Part shown: positions 53,436 to 63,440 of the stretch, in pieces
How positions within the stretch are numbered: position 1 is the stretch's first letter
Layout of the letters: every line of letters starts with the position of its first letter
Assembly (NCBI GenBank): GCA_900552145.1
Contig: URYW01000003.1
Span: forward strand, 6,000-69,999
Source: an uncultured Collinsella sp.
Lineage (GTDB): Bacteria; Actinomycetota; Coriobacteriia; Coriobacteriales; Coriobacteriaceae
Direction of reading: 5' to 3'
DNA length: 64,000 nt
Notes under the pieces: generated by a model
Seen by the model: the letters and a program-made list of their open reading frames with translations, nothing else
The model's database searches: none
What the model was told of the DNA's origin: nothing
Position numbers and translations under genes: made by a program

Positions 53436-54374
53436 CTAGTCGCGCAGCTCGCGGCCGGTGATCTCGAGGAACACGTCGTTGAGGGTCGGTGGCTCGCTCC
53501 ACACGCGGCCGAGCGCAACGTCGGCAGCGCGCAGCGTGTCAAGGATGTCGACCAGGTTATGCGGGCTCGCCTCGCAGGCGCAGACGAGCTCGCCGCCGGA
53601 CAGCTCAACCGAAAGCACGTGCTCAAGGGCGCGCAGCCGCTCGACCGTGGCGGCCTCGACGGCGCCGACCTCGACGGTCACGCGCTCGCCCATCTGAATC
53701 ATGCGCTTGAGCTCGTCGTTGGTGCCCTGCGCCAGCACGCGGCCACCGTCCATGATCATGATGCGGCTGCAGATTTGCTCGACTTCCTCCATGTAATGGC
53801 TGGTATACACCACCGTGGCGCCTTCGTCGCGCAGGCGGCAGATGCCCTCCAGGATGGCGTTGCGGCTCTGCGGGTCGACCGCCACCGTGGGCTCGTCAAA
53901 AAAGATGAGCTCGGGTTTGTGCGCGATGCCGCAGGCAATGTTGAGGCGACGCGCTAGGCCGCCCGAAAGCTTACCGGGGCGAAACTTGGTAAAGTCGCCC
54001 AGCCCGACAAAGTCGATGGCCTCGTCGACCAGTGCGCGGCGACGCTTTCGATCGTTGACGTAAAGGCTGCAGAAATAGTCGATGTTCTCGCGCACGGTGA
54101 GCTCGTCGAATACCGCCACCTGCTGCGGCACCACGCCGATGCGGCGCTTGAGGTCGTAGCGGGCGGGCGTCATGGGCTCGCCGAACAGCTCGATAGTGCC
54201 TTTGTCGTAGGCGAGCAACTGCAGAATACAGTTGATGGACGTGGTCTTGCCCGAGCCGTTGGGGCCCAGCAGGCCAAAGATCTCGCCGGGGGCGATGCTC
54301 AGGTTAAAGTGGTCGAGCGCAATAAGGTCGTCATAGCGCTTGACGAGGTTTTCGACGTGGACGATGTCTGTCAT
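53436..54374 (-). CDS. ABC transporter ATP-binding protein of the ABC-2 system
   Basis: The 312-residue ATPase has Walker A GPNGSGKTT (residues 37-45), signature LSGGLARRLNIA (Gln of the usual LSGGQ replaced by Leu), Walker B LIFFDEPTVAVD and YTSHYMEE. A C-terminal extension of about 80 residues is typical of drug or lantibiotic exporter ATPases. First gene of the three-gene operon; 197 bases separate it from the divergent histidine kinase gene. Confidence 0.9.
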   Translation of the reverse strand: MTDIVHVENLVKRYDDLIALDHFNLSIAPGEIFGLLGPNGSGKTTSINCILQLLAYDKGTIELFGEPMTPARYDLKRRIGVVPQQVAVFDELTVRENIDYFCSLYVNDRKRRRALVDEAIDFVGLGDFTKFRPGKLSGGLARRLNIACGIAHKPELIFFDEPTVAVDPQSRNAILEGICRLRDEGATVVYTSHYMEEVEQICSRIMIMDGGRVLAQGTNDELKRMIQMGERVTVEVGAVEAATVERLRALEHVLSVELSGGELVCACEASPHNLVDILDTLRAADVALGRVWSEPPTLNDVFLEITGRELRD

Positions 54375-54571
54375 GAGGCGGCCCTTCTGTTGATTGCGGC
54401 CCGGTACGATTGCATCATCGCAGGAGCCGCCGGCGCGCGCCAGTGAGCTTTGTCACGAGTGCGGAGCTTGGCCGTGCGGCCTGCCGATGTCCCCGCTTTG
54501 CCGCGTGGGAGGAATGTCACGGTTGCGCAGGCGGTCCCTCCACCACGCGCGGCTTCGCGTACAATGCCCAT

Positions 54572-55717
54572 ATGAACAGGCTTTTCGACAAATCAATCGT
54601 TCTGGCGTGCTGTATTGCGGCCGCCATGGGCCTTGCTGTGGACGCTCACCTGGTCGCGGCGTTTTGCCTTGGCGTTATTGCCACCTCACTGGCCGAGGTC
54701 GCACAGAGAAACCGCGCCCGCCGTGCGAGCGAGGCCGCGAGCTACGCTTACATCATCGCGGCTGTCTTCGTGCCGCCGTTTGTGCCGTTTGCGCCTCTCG
54801 CCTTCTATGACATCGCGCGGCGCGTGCGCCGTGAGCACGCCTGGGTCGTACTGGGCATTGGCTCCGTCTTTGCCTTTGCGCTCGTCGCGGACCTTCGCAC
54901 CGACGCGCTTACCGTCCGAACGCTCCTGCTGACCTCCATCCTTTCGGTCGCCGCCGCCTTGTTATCGCTACGTACCGCCCAGTTGGAGCGCGAGCAGCAG
55001 CGCATGCGCCGTACCCGCGACGAGCTGCAGGAACGAGCCCTCGCGCTCGAGGCGCGCAACCGCGATCTTGCTGACCGCCAGGACTACGAAGTCGAACTCG
55101 CGACACTCGCCGAGCGAGCCCGTATCGCGCGCGAGATTCACGATAACGTCGGCCACCAGCTCACGCGCGCCTCGCTGCAGGCCGAGGCCCTGCGCGTCGT
55201 GCACGCCGACGAGCCCAGGGTTGCCGCCGATTTCACCGACGTCAAACGCACGGTTGACGAGGCGCTCCAACTCGTGCGCGCCAGCGTCCACGCGCTCAAC
55301 GACAATGCGACTGACCTCTCCGTGCAGCTCGAGCGCATCGTTGAAGGCGCACGCTCGGACAGCGGTCCGCAGATTGAGCTTGAGGTTTTGGCCGAGCATA
55401 CACCCGCCAACGTCGCCAACTGCTTTGCGGCAGTGCTACGCGAGGCGCTTTCCAACGCCATGCGCCACGCCCATGCCAAAACCATTACCGTGCGGTGCAT
55501 GGAGCACCCATCGTTTTACCAGCTCATCGTTACCGATGATGGAACGGGCGGGGTTCGAACAGGCGCCCGCAGCGCCACAGGGGGTATGGGGCTCGCCTCC
55601 ATGCGCGAGCGTGTCGAGGCACTTGGCGGCACTTTCACTGCCGGCTCGCGAGTCGGCGCCTCCGGATGGCGCGTGTTTGCCACCATTCCCAAGCAGCAAG
55701 GAGATGAGGGCCGATGA
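54572..55717 (+). CDS. DesK/LiaS-type histidine kinase
   Basis: The 381-residue kinase has four or five membrane helices (first about 130 residues), a coiled coil (about 135-185), His190 in REIHDNVGHQLT, an N box in LREALSNAMRHAHA and a G box in TGGMGLASMRERVEALGG. There is no large outer sensor domain, as in intramembrane-sensing kinases that report on neighbouring ABC exporters. No ribosome site precedes ATG 54572, but TACAAT lies at 54560-54565, so the transcript may be leaderless. The stop overlaps the response regulator start (ATGA). Confidence 0.86.
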   Translation: MNRLFDKSIVLACCIAAAMGLAVDAHLVAAFCLGVIATSLAEVAQRNRARRASEAASYAYIIAAVFVPPFVPFAPLAFYDIARRVRREHAWVVLGIGSVFAFALVADLRTDALTVRTLLLTSILSVAAALLSLRTAQLEREQQRMRRTRDELQERALALEARNRDLADRQDYEVELATLAERARIAREIHDNVGHQLTRASLQAEALRVVHADEPRVAADFTDVKRTVDEALQLVRASVHALNDNATDLSVQLERIVEGARSDSGPQIELEVLAEHTPANVANCFAAVLREALSNAMRHAHAKTITVRCMEHPSFYQLIVTDDGTGGVRTGARSATGGMGLASMRERVEALGGTFTAGSRVGASGWRVFATIPKQQGDEGR

Positions 55718-56343
55718 GGCTCATAGTTGTCGACGACGACCATCTGGTGGTCGATTCACTCAAGATTATCCTGGGCGCTCAGCCGCAGATAGAGGTGGTG
55801 GGCACCGGTGCCGACGGCGACGACGCGGTCGCGCTCTACGCCGAGCACGCACCCGACATCGCACTGCTCGACATCCAGATGCCGAAGCGCGACGGACTTT
55901 CGGCGGCACGCGAAATCCTTGAGCGCGATCCCGCGGCGCGCGTGGTGTTTCTGACGACGTTTTCGGATGACGAGTACATTGTGTCGGCGCTCAAGTTGGG
56001 CGCCCGCGGCTACCTGATTAAAACCGATGTCGCCGCCATTCCGCCAGCGTTGGCGCAGGTCATGGATGGCAAACGCGTGCTCGAGGGAAAGGCGATCGAG
56101 GACATCGATTTTGACGGAACGGGCGTCGAGGCGGGCACGACCCGCCGGCCCGCGGCCTTTGTCAGCCTGACCGACCGCGAGTTCGAAGTCGCAGAGCTCA
56201 TCGCCCGCGGCCTCGACAACAAGGAGATTGCCGCCACCGCCTATATGGGCGAAGGCACCGTGCGCAACCACATCAGCTCAATCCTTGCCAAAATGGGCCT
56301 GCGCAACCGCACCCAAATCGCCATCGCCTATCTGCGAGGCTAG
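55714..56343 (+). CDS. NarL/LiaR-type response regulator
   Basis: The 209-residue protein has the acidic pocket VDDD (residues 6-9), phosphoacceptor Asp53 in LLDIQMP, the receiver Lys in LIKTD, and a LuxR-type HTH (LTDREFEVAELIARGLDNKE ... GTVRNHISSILAKMGLRNR). It is the cognate partner of the overlapping kinase gene. The divergent ABC-2 operon is the obvious candidate target. Confidence 0.9.
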   Translation: MRLIVVDDDHLVVDSLKIILGAQPQIEVVGTGADGDDAVALYAEHAPDIALLDIQMPKRDGLSAAREILERDPAARVVFLTTFSDDEYIVSALKLGARGYLIKTDVAAIPPALAQVMDGKRVLEGKAIEDIDFDGTGVEAGTTRRPAAFVSLTDREFEVAELIARGLDNKEIAATAYMGEGTVRNHISSILAKMGLRNRTQIAIAYLRG

Positions 56344-56373
56344 CCGCTGGCTGCCGCCAATTTGATGCCATTT

Positions 56374-56527
56374 CAAAACTATGCCGGTTTACTACGATGA
56401 ACCGCATATCTCCGACCACGGCAAATTGCGCACTTACAAAACCGCAGGTAGAACACTTGCGATATTTGCAAAAATGCGGATGTGGTCAGGAATCTCGGAT
56501 TCATCGTAGTAAACCGGCATAGTTTTG
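56374..56527. repeat. Alpha palindrome, left of the surface protein gene
   Basis: Perfect 28-base arms (56374-56401 and 56500-56527, beginning CAAAACTATGCCGGTTTA) enclose a core with an AAAACCGCAGGTAGAAC block. A relative with the first 15 arm bases shared but the rest changed is at 63695-63848. Confidence 0.88.
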
Positions 56528-56618
56528 TTCGGGCGGCCCTGCACGAGTGTCTCCGCCAGCCTCGCGGGACCAAAATGAGCCGTTTTCCTCCGTCCCCAAT
56601 GGATCAGCCGAAACCGCC

Positions 56619-56780
56619 CGCCACGAAATCGGCCCATCTACTACGTTTGACTCGATACCCCTGACCATACCTTCGTTTTGAACAAAACCGCAGGCGTTCT
56701 ACCTGCGGTTTTGTTTTTGCGCTTTTCGGCATGGTTGGGGGTAAGGGGCTAAACGTAGTAGATGGGCCGGTTTCGTGGCG
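56619..56780. repeat. Beta palindrome, left of the surface protein gene
   Basis: Arms of 30 bases with one mismatch (56619-56648 and 56751-56780, containing GGCCCATCTACTACGTTT) enclose a core with AAAACCGCAGG/CCTGCGGTTTT. It begins 91 bases after the alpha palindrome. The gene-free stretch 56344-56916 holds these two elements and a terminator. Confidence 0.88.
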
Positions 56781-56879
56781 CGCCCTCCTCCCCAACGCAC
56801 AAAAGCGCCACCACGGAGGAGGGAGATGCCTCCGTGGCGGCTGGGGGTAGGAGTAGGTCGGGATTTAGCCCTGCCGGCC

Positions 56880-56903
56880 GCCCGGGGCCTTTTGGCCCCG
56901 GGC
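56880..56903 (-). terminator. Hairpin after the surface protein gene
   Basis: GCCCGGGGCC and its perfect complement flank a 4-base loop, 13 bases after the stop at 56917. No T run. A second stem (CGCCAC-x-ACGGAGG) lies just beyond at about 56807-56841. Confidence 0.6.
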
Positions 56904-56916
56904 GCTGTCGACGTGC

Positions 56917-59900
56917 CTAGCGCTTACGGATACCCCAGACCAGGGCTCCGACGCCGGCCATGGCGATGACAAATGTCATAAGCAGAGCGGCGGCCTGCTG
57001 GTCACTCGTGGTGGGCAGGAAACCCTTGACCGTCTTGACGATATTCGTCACGGTCTTGGGCGTGCCGGGATCGGGCGTCGGCACGGGCGTCTCGGGCTTC
57101 TTGTACGTGTTGTTGAACACGATACCCTCGACGCTCTTGTCGCCCTTGGCAAAGGCGACGCTTGCCTTGAGGCTGCCCTCGCCGTCATCGACCACGTTGA
57201 CGGTCGCGGTAAAGACGGACTTGTCATAAGTCATACCGGTCTCGTCGCCCTTGACCTCGCTGATGGTGTAGACGTACGTTCCGGGCTCGTCGTACTCGAA
57301 CTTGTCGAAGTTGATCTTGCCGTCGGCATCGTTGGTGACGGTGGACTCGATGCCCTCGCCAACGAACTTAAAGCTGAACTCGTCCTTCTTGAGCTCGCGT
57401 CCCTCGAGCACCTTGATGGCGCCGATGGAGACTTGGGTGGGCATGGCGTGATACTTGTTGGTAAAACCAGCCGACTCGGTGGTTCCCTCGAGCTTGTGCG
57501 CCGCGGTCAGCGTGCCATCACCATTGTCGGAGACGGTGGTCACGACGGTGTAGGTCGTGCCGTCATAGGTGACGCCCTTGTACAGGCCGAGCGCGTTGGG
57601 GCAAGCCTCGCGCAGCGTGTACGTGTGCGTGCCGGGCGCCTCGTAGCGAATCGGGCTCAGCGTCACGGTGCCGTTAGCGTCGTTGGTGCCGTTAGCGACA
57701 ACCACGTCGTCCTCGAGCAGCTCAAACGTGAACTCGCCGGCTGCAAGGTCGCGGCCGGTCAGACGCTTGACCGTCTTGACCTGATCGGTCACGGAAGAAT
57801 CGGTGGGCGTCACGCCATAGGTGTTGGTGAACGTGAAGGCCGCACCGTCATCGCCGTCGCGCACGACGCTCAGATGTCCGGCACCATCGTCAGTCACGGT
57901 GTAGGAAACCTTGCGCGTGGCGTTGGCGTCGTTGGTCACGCCAGGGGCGCTACCGGACTCGGTCACCGTGTAGGCAAAGGTGTGCGAGCGCGGGGCGGTG
58001 GGGGCTGTGGGCTCGGACTCGTCGCTGGGCTCATCGGCGTTGGTATCAACGTCGGCGTCGGCCTCTTCAGCCTCCGCCTCGTCGGCCTCGACCTCGTCAG
58101 CTTCGTCTGCCTCGGCCCTATCGGTTGCATCGTCCGTCACGCCCAGGGCGCGGTTGAGGTCCTCGAGCGTAAAGTGGATCTTGCCAAAGTCCACGTTACC
58201 GGCTGCGTCGTTGGTTACGGTCGTGCGCTCGGGCATCGGGGCACCTGCCTCGTCGGCGGTCACGGTAAAGGTGAACTTACCCGTGATGTCGGCCGGGGTC
58301 AGGCCCTCGGCAACCTGGAGCTTCTTAGTACCGGTGAGCGCGGCATCCACGGCGTCGGCGCCGTAGACGTTCTCGAACAAGGGCTCGACGCCGCCGTAGT
58401 CGACCGTCGCCGTCAGGGTACCGTCACCGTTGTCGACGACGATAACCTTAAAGCCAAAGCTCCACGTTGTAGCGGAAACGCCATTCGGCAGCCCGAATAA
58501 ATCTTCGTAGGCCGTGTAGTTAATGGTCCAGGCAAGCTTGCCGTCCTTATCGGTACGATAAGCAAGCCCAGCAGCCTCAAGATTAGCAAGCATCTTGGTG
58601 TCGTAGTGCAGCGTATCAAAGCTCACGTGCCCGCCGATATTGGGCTTGAGGTTTTCGTATGCCACAAGCTCACCCTGATAGGCGATACCGAACCAGAACT
58701 CGCCGTCGGCCATCGGGCGACCGGTCAGAGTCTTGGTGGCAACGACCTGAGCAGCGGTGCCACCAGGCGTGTTGGTCGTAGCGCTGTAACTGTTGTGGAA
58801 CGGCACCAGGGCCTTCTCGATCTTGTTCTCGCCACTCTTGTGGACCGTCTCATGCGTGCCCTCGGGACCACCGGAAACGGTCGTCGTAGCAGTGAGCGTA
58901 CCGGCGGTGTCGTCGACGATGGCGATCGTCACCGTGCGTACGGCGTCATCGTAGGTGTAACCGGGCTGGCCGTCGTTCTTTTCGGCCACGGTGTACTTGA
59001 AGGTCTTGCCGGCGTCAGCTTGCGTAAATTTAACCTCATGACCAGCCAGAATGTCGATCAGTCCGACCGTTCCCTCTATCGTTGCGGGGGACTCGAAGTT
59101 GTTGGCCCCGGGCAGCAGGCCAAGTGCGCGAGCCGAATCATCGTCGGTGGGCGTCACGGTAAAGGTGAATTGACCCTCGGTCATGGGACGTCCGCAGAGG
59201 GTCTTGCTGAGCTTGAGGCCGCCGGCCGCGGCGTAATCGAGCTCAGTGCGGTATGTGTTGGTAAAGCGCCCGTTTTCCTTCTTGGTGACGTTGGCGGTCA
59301 GGTTGCCCTCGCCGTCCTCGGTCACGGTCACTTCGGCGGTTGCGACATGCGCGTCATACGTCATGCCGACCGTGCTGCCCGCGTTCTCGCGAATCTCGTA
59401 CTTATAGGTTCCGGCAGCCGCAAAGTGAATCTTGCCGAACTTGATGGCGGCAATGCCGTCCTCCGCGTCCCCCTTGCTCACGGTTACGGTTGCGGGATCG
59501 GGCAGTGGGACGCCCTCGGGAGCGGTGATGGTAAAGCTAAACTCGTCCCCATCCGTCCAGTCGCGGCCGTCAATAGCCTTGCTCAGGCCAAAGTCGAGCT
59601 CCGCATCGAGCGGGGTCACGCTGTAGGTGTTCTTGAACTCGGCAGGCTCGGTGCCCTTCAGAACATGTGTGACACTGAGCGCACCGTCGCCATTGTCCGT
59701 GATGGTGGTCTCGATGGCGTACTTGGCGTCACTGTAGGTGATGCCCTTGCTGGTGGTTCCGCCGTTGACCTCGCGCAGCGTGTAGGTGTGCTTGCCGGGC
59801 TTGTCGTAGGCAATCTTGTCCATGGCAATCGTGCCGTCAGCAGCGTTGGTACCCTTGGCGACGACCTTGTCGCCCTCGACCAGCTCAAAGGAGAACTCGC

Positions 59901-62900
59901 CGGCAGCAAGCTCACGCCCGGTCAGAACCTTGTTCGCGGTAATCTGGTCGGTGACGCTCGTCTCGACAGGCGTCGCGCTGTAGGTATTGGTGAACGTAAA
60001 TGCCGCGTTGCCGTCCGGCTTGCGGGACACGCTCAAATTGCCCTTGCCGTCATCGGTCACGGTGAAGGAAACCTCGCGCGACGGCTTGGCGTCGTTGGTC
60101 ACGCCAGCGACCTCGCCGGACTCGGTCACGGTGTAGGTAAAGGTGTGCTCGCGCTTCTCGGGCTTCTCGCCCAGAGCCTTGTTAAGGTCGTCGAGCGTAA
60201 AGGTGATCTTGCCAAAGTCGACCTTGCCCTTGGCATCATTGGTCACGCTCGCGTTCGCGGGCATGGGTGCGCCCTCTTCACCGGTCACGGTAAAGGTGAA
60301 CTTGCCGTTGATGTCGACCGGCATCAAGCCGTCGGCGACCTGCAGGTTCTTGATGCCCACAAGCGATGCCTCGGTAGCATTCGTGGTGTAGGCGTTCTTG
60401 AACTCGATGCTCTTGACGTCCTTGGCGTCCTTCAGCTCGTGCGTGGCAACCAGCTGGCCCTTGCCGTTATCGCTGATGGTCGTCACGATGGTGTAGGTCG
60501 TATCGTCATAGGTGATGCCGCCAGCGTCGCCCTTGACCTCGCGCAGCATGTAGATGTGCTGGCCGATCTCGGTGTACTTGATGGCGCTGAACGTCACCTT
60601 GCCGTCGGCGCCGTTCGCAACGGTCTCGATAAGCTCAGAGTCCTCGCCCTTAACCTCGCGCAGCTCAAAACTGAACTCACCGGCCGTAAGGTCGCGCCCG
60701 GTCAGAGACTTGGTCACGTCAATCTTGTCGGTAACGCTGGACTCAACAGGATCCGCAGCGTAGACGTTCTTGAACTCGGTCACTTCGGCTTCACTCCAGG
60801 CCACCTTCACAGCGGCGCTGAGCTCACCCTTCTTGTTGGGCGTCACCGTCACGGTGATCTCCGCGACGCTACCGCTGTAGGCAATGCCGTCAATCGTGGT
60901 CCCGGCGTGCTTTTCGCTAACCTTGTAGACGTACGTGCCAGGCTCGGTGTATTCAATCGTGCCGAAGTCGATGGCAGCCTTGCCCTTGTCGTCCAGGTCG
61001 GCCCCGTGCACGATCGCAGTCGTAGTCGCAGGCATCGGAGCATTGCCCTCGGACGTCAGCCCAAACTCAAACGTGTCCGTATCCGTCCAAGCGCGGCCCT
61101 CGAGCACCTTGGTTAGACCAAAGCTGGCCTTGGTGTTCACCATTGCCGGCATCATGTCATACGCAAAGCTGATCTTGCCGTTGTTGCCCAGGTAGGAATT
61201 GACATGCGTCGCGGTCGCCTTGGCGGACACGTTATTCCACTTGGGGTTGAGAACGTCGGTCGCGGTGCCGGTGTTGTTGCCGCCCACGCTCTTCTTGGTG
61301 GTGTGGAGCTCATCGATAAAGGCCAGGCGCGCGGTTCCCACGCTAAACGACAGGTTTCCGTCCTTGTCGGCAACTATAGCGCCGTCAAACTTGGCAGCGT
61401 CGCCACCGATGAACTCGATGACGGCGGTGGTGGGCTTGGCCTCGCCGTTCTTGCCCTGCTCCTCAAACTCATCCTTGTAGTAATAGGTGCCTTTCTCTGC
61501 CAGTGAATTCTTTGCGGGCTGTGTGCAGTCCTTGTCCGTGTAAATGGGAGTCTGCTTCTGGAAGTAGTAGTAGCGGTTGGTGTCGGCCGGCTCAAAGGTC
61601 GCAACCGTATCGCCCAACGCACCACCGCTCCACTTGTTCGCGTAGAAGCTCACGGTCTTGGTGCCGTCAACGACAGTCGTATTATGCTCGATGTAGTTCT
61701 TGAGCCCTGCTACCTTCTCGGGCGTAAACAGGTTGTCAAGTGCGGCGCTCTTCACGCTCGAGGCATACTTCACCTGAATGGGCTTAACGTTGTCGACCGA
61801 AAGCTTGCCGTCTACGGTCTTAAAGTGACTCAGCGGAATCAACGACGCAGGAATGTTAACCGTTACGATATCGCCCTTCCGGGGATTGTCATCGCCAGCA
61901 CGCTGCACGGTGATGAGCAGGTCTTTTGCCTTGCCGGAAAACTCGTAGGTGTCGGTATTGGTTTCTTTGTTGACCGTCTTGCTCGCCTTGGTAAACGACA
62001 TGCCGTTGATGACGACTTCGGTAAATCCGTCGACCTGCATAAAGTAGCCCAGCTCGTCGGTAAACGTGATGTAGCCGGACTTGGTCTCGTCGTAGCCCTT
62101 ATGGATTTCGGTCGGATAAGGCGGCTCCGATGTGATGGCCTGTGAGATGTCGTCGAAGACCTTCTTGAGCTCTTCAGCATTGGTCGCCGACTTGTAGTAG
62201 TCGGAATTTTCCGCGCGCGTGCCAAGCTCGTCGCTCGCATACGACGTGGCATCGGGATAATTACTCGACACGGCGTGCATAAACTTATTGACGTCGCTTG
62301 TCCCCTTTTTCGAGGGATCGGCAACGGGGTCCGCTCCACTAAAGATGCCGATGGTATAAACGGTGGCCTTGCCATCCTTCATCTTCTTGGCAGCCGTCAC
62401 GGCAGCATTGGCGACGTCAGAATCAAACTCGCTGTAGCTCGTTGGCTTGCCGTCGGTAAAGAACACAACGATCTTCTTGGCATCTGCGCGACCAGAAGTG
62501 ATATCCCCGGCCAGTTCCAGACCATAGTCGGCGCGCGTAGCACCGCTTGGCTTGATTCCAGCAACTGTATCCTTAAGAGCTTTCACGTTGCCGCCGGAGC
62601 AATCGGTCAAACCCTTCATTACCTGCGAGTGGTTGTACTTGTATTGGCCTTGATAGTACGTGTCATTGCCGACCTTATCAGTCTTATCACCCGCAAACTT
62701 AACAATGGCAACCCTATGCTGCCTATCAACGCCCTCGATAGCCTCGTTTTGTTTGGCGATGGTATTGATAAAGCTGTTCGCAGCGCTCTTCAGTGCATCG
62801 ATACGCTTGGTGCGATCTCCGCCACCCATAGGATCATCCATCGAGCCGGAGGCATCCAACACCATCACGATGTCGAGTGGCGTGGTGACTGTCACGGTTG

Positions 62901-63216
62901 AATTAGACGTCGAGGACATCGCCGAAAGCGTGGTCAAAAAGTCCGACTCTTCGTTTTCCCCGGTTGCCTTGACCGTCTTGTCGGTCCAGATTCGGCCGAC
63001 GTTTTGGGTCGTTACCTTATTGCCACCGTGGCCTGCCGCCCAGATTTCCCAGCGACCGCTGGTATCGGGGTCGACGACCGTTCCGTTTACTGTCGGCCCG
63101 TCCATTCCGGTACTGGACCTGGCGTTGGCCTCGGGCAGCATGGCAAATGCTGCAGCCGGCAATACCAGCACTACGGCCAGTATCACCGCCAAGAGACCCC
63201 TCGTGTACTTACCCAT
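56917..63216 (-). CDS. Giant vWA/pilin-repeat surface protein with LPTTS sortase anchor
   Basis: This 2099-residue protein has a signal peptide (residues 1-32), a von Willebrand A domain with MIDAS motif DASGS at 121-125, a linker domain to about 690, and ten tandem Cna-B/FctA-like pilin repeats (starting near 696, 825, 948, 1082, 1203, 1328, 1483, 1622, 1805 and 1922) with the cycle GRxLxxGEFSF ... EPGTYxYTIxE. An acidic Glu/Asp/Ala insert lies in repeat eight (about 1690-1725). The C-terminus has Pro-rich wall spacer, LPTTS at 2067-2071, a hydrophobic helix and RKR, so sortase should anchor it. It resembles pilus-tip adhesins; the ligand is unknown. GGGAG precedes the ATG. Confidence 0.92.
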   Translation of the reverse strand: MGKYTRGLLAVILAVVLVLPAAAFAMLPEANARSSTGMDGPTVNGTVVDPDTSGRWEIWAAGHGGNKVTTQNVGRIWTDKTVKATGENEESDFLTTLSAMSSTSNSTVTVTTPLDIVMVLDASGSMDDPMGGGDRTKRIDALKSAANSFINTIAKQNEAIEGVDRQHRVAIVKFAGDKTDKVGNDTYYQGQYKYNHSQVMKGLTDCSGGNVKALKDTVAGIKPSGATRADYGLELAGDITSGRADAKKIVVFFTDGKPTSYSEFDSDVANAAVTAAKKMKDGKATVYTIGIFSGADPVADPSKKGTSDVNKFMHAVSSNYPDATSYASDELGTRAENSDYYKSATNAEELKKVFDDISQAITSEPPYPTEIHKGYDETKSGYITFTDELGYFMQVDGFTEVVINGMSFTKASKTVNKETNTDTYEFSGKAKDLLITVQRAGDDNPRKGDIVTVNIPASLIPLSHFKTVDGKLSVDNVKPIQVKYASSVKSAALDNLFTPEKVAGLKNYIEHNTTVVDGTKTVSFYANKWSGGALGDTVATFEPADTNRYYYFQKQTPIYTDKDCTQPAKNSLAEKGTYYYKDEFEEQGKNGEAKPTTAVIEFIGGDAAKFDGAIVADKDGNLSFSVGTARLAFIDELHTTKKSVGGNNTGTATDVLNPKWNNVSAKATATHVNSYLGNNGKISFAYDMMPAMVNTKASFGLTKVLEGRAWTDTDTFEFGLTSEGNAPMPATTTAIVHGADLDDKGKAAIDFGTIEYTEPGTYVYKVSEKHAGTTIDGIAYSGSVAEITVTVTPNKKGELSAAVKVAWSEAEVTEFKNVYAADPVESSVTDKIDVTKSLTGRDLTAGEFSFELREVKGEDSELIETVANGADGKVTFSAIKYTEIGQHIYMLREVKGDAGGITYDDTTYTIVTTISDNGKGQLVATHELKDAKDVKSIEFKNAYTTNATEASLVGIKNLQVADGLMPVDINGKFTFTVTGEEGAPMPANASVTNDAKGKVDFGKITFTLDDLNKALGEKPEKREHTFTYTVTESGEVAGVTNDAKPSREVSFTVTDDGKGNLSVSRKPDGNAAFTFTNTYSATPVETSVTDQITANKVLTGRELAAGEFSFELVEGDKVVAKGTNAADGTIAMDKIAYDKPGKHTYTLREVNGGTTSKGITYSDAKYAIETTITDNGDGALSVTHVLKGTEPAEFKNTYSVTPLDAELDFGLSKAIDGRDWTDGDEFSFTITAPEGVPLPDPATVTVSKGDAEDGIAAIKFGKIHFAAAGTYKYEIRENAGSTVGMTYDAHVATAEVTVTEDGEGNLTANVTKKENGRFTNTYRTELDYAAAGGLKLSKTLCGRPMTEGQFTFTVTPTDDDSARALGLLPGANNFESPATIEGTVGLIDILAGHEVKFTQADAGKTFKYTVAEKNDGQPGYTYDDAVRTVTIAIVDDTAGTLTATTTVSGGPEGTHETVHKSGENKIEKALVPFHNSYSATTNTPGGTAAQVVATKTLTGRPMADGEFWFGIAYQGELVAYENLKPNIGGHVSFDTLHYDTKMLANLEAAGLAYRTDKDGKLAWTINYTAYEDLFGLPNGVSATTWSFGFKVIVVDNGDGTLTATVDYGGVEPLFENVYGADAVDAALTGTKKLQVAEGLTPADITGKFTFTVTADEAGAPMPERTTVTNDAAGNVDFGKIHFTLEDLNRALGVTDDATDRAEADEADEVEADEAEAEEADADVDTNADEPSDESEPTAPTAPRSHTFAYTVTESGSAPGVTNDANATRKVSYTVTDDGAGHLSVVRDGDDGAAFTFTNTYGVTPTDSSVTDQVKTVKRLTGRDLAAGEFTFELLEDDVVVANGTNDANGTVTLSPIRYEAPGTHTYTLREACPNALGLYKGVTYDGTTYTVVTTVSDNGDGTLTAAHKLEGTTESAGFTNKYHAMPTQVSIGAIKVLEGRELKKDEFSFKFVGEGIESTVTNDADGKINFDKFEYDEPGTYVYTISEVKGDETGMTYDKSVFTATVNVVDDGEGSLKASVAFAKGDKSVEGIVFNNTYKKPETPVPTPDPGTPKTVTNIVKTVKGFLPTTSDQQAAALLMTFVIAMAGVGALVWGIRKR

Positions 63217-63318
63217 CGTGTCTCCCTTCTCGCGGGCTCAGACCTTGTATCAGCCTAAAGTTACGAAATGAGACACAATTCGGGCAGGTGACACACGTTC
63301 CAGATTCGGTTTTGGGCG

Positions 63319-63334
63319 TGAGACAAATGTCTCA
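63319..63334. promoter_or_regulatory. Palindrome upstream of the surface protein gene
   Basis: TGAGACAAATGTCTCA is a perfect 16-base palindrome about 100 bases before the start. Half-sites TGAGACAC occur at about 63269 and 63342. It has the form of an operator. Confidence 0.5.
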
Positions 63335-63440
63335 CCAAAGTTGAGACACGAGCGTTTTCGCAGGAAAACGGGTGCGACTCGGAGCCATCAAGCAAAAATG
63401 ATCCGTTTTCCTCCTTCCCGGGGGATCAGTTGGTAACGCT

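Noticed and set aside
58606..61116. Long plus-strand open frames inside the giant surface protein gene.
   Set aside because: They mirror the repeat structure of the antisense gene and show no independent motif or ribosome site.
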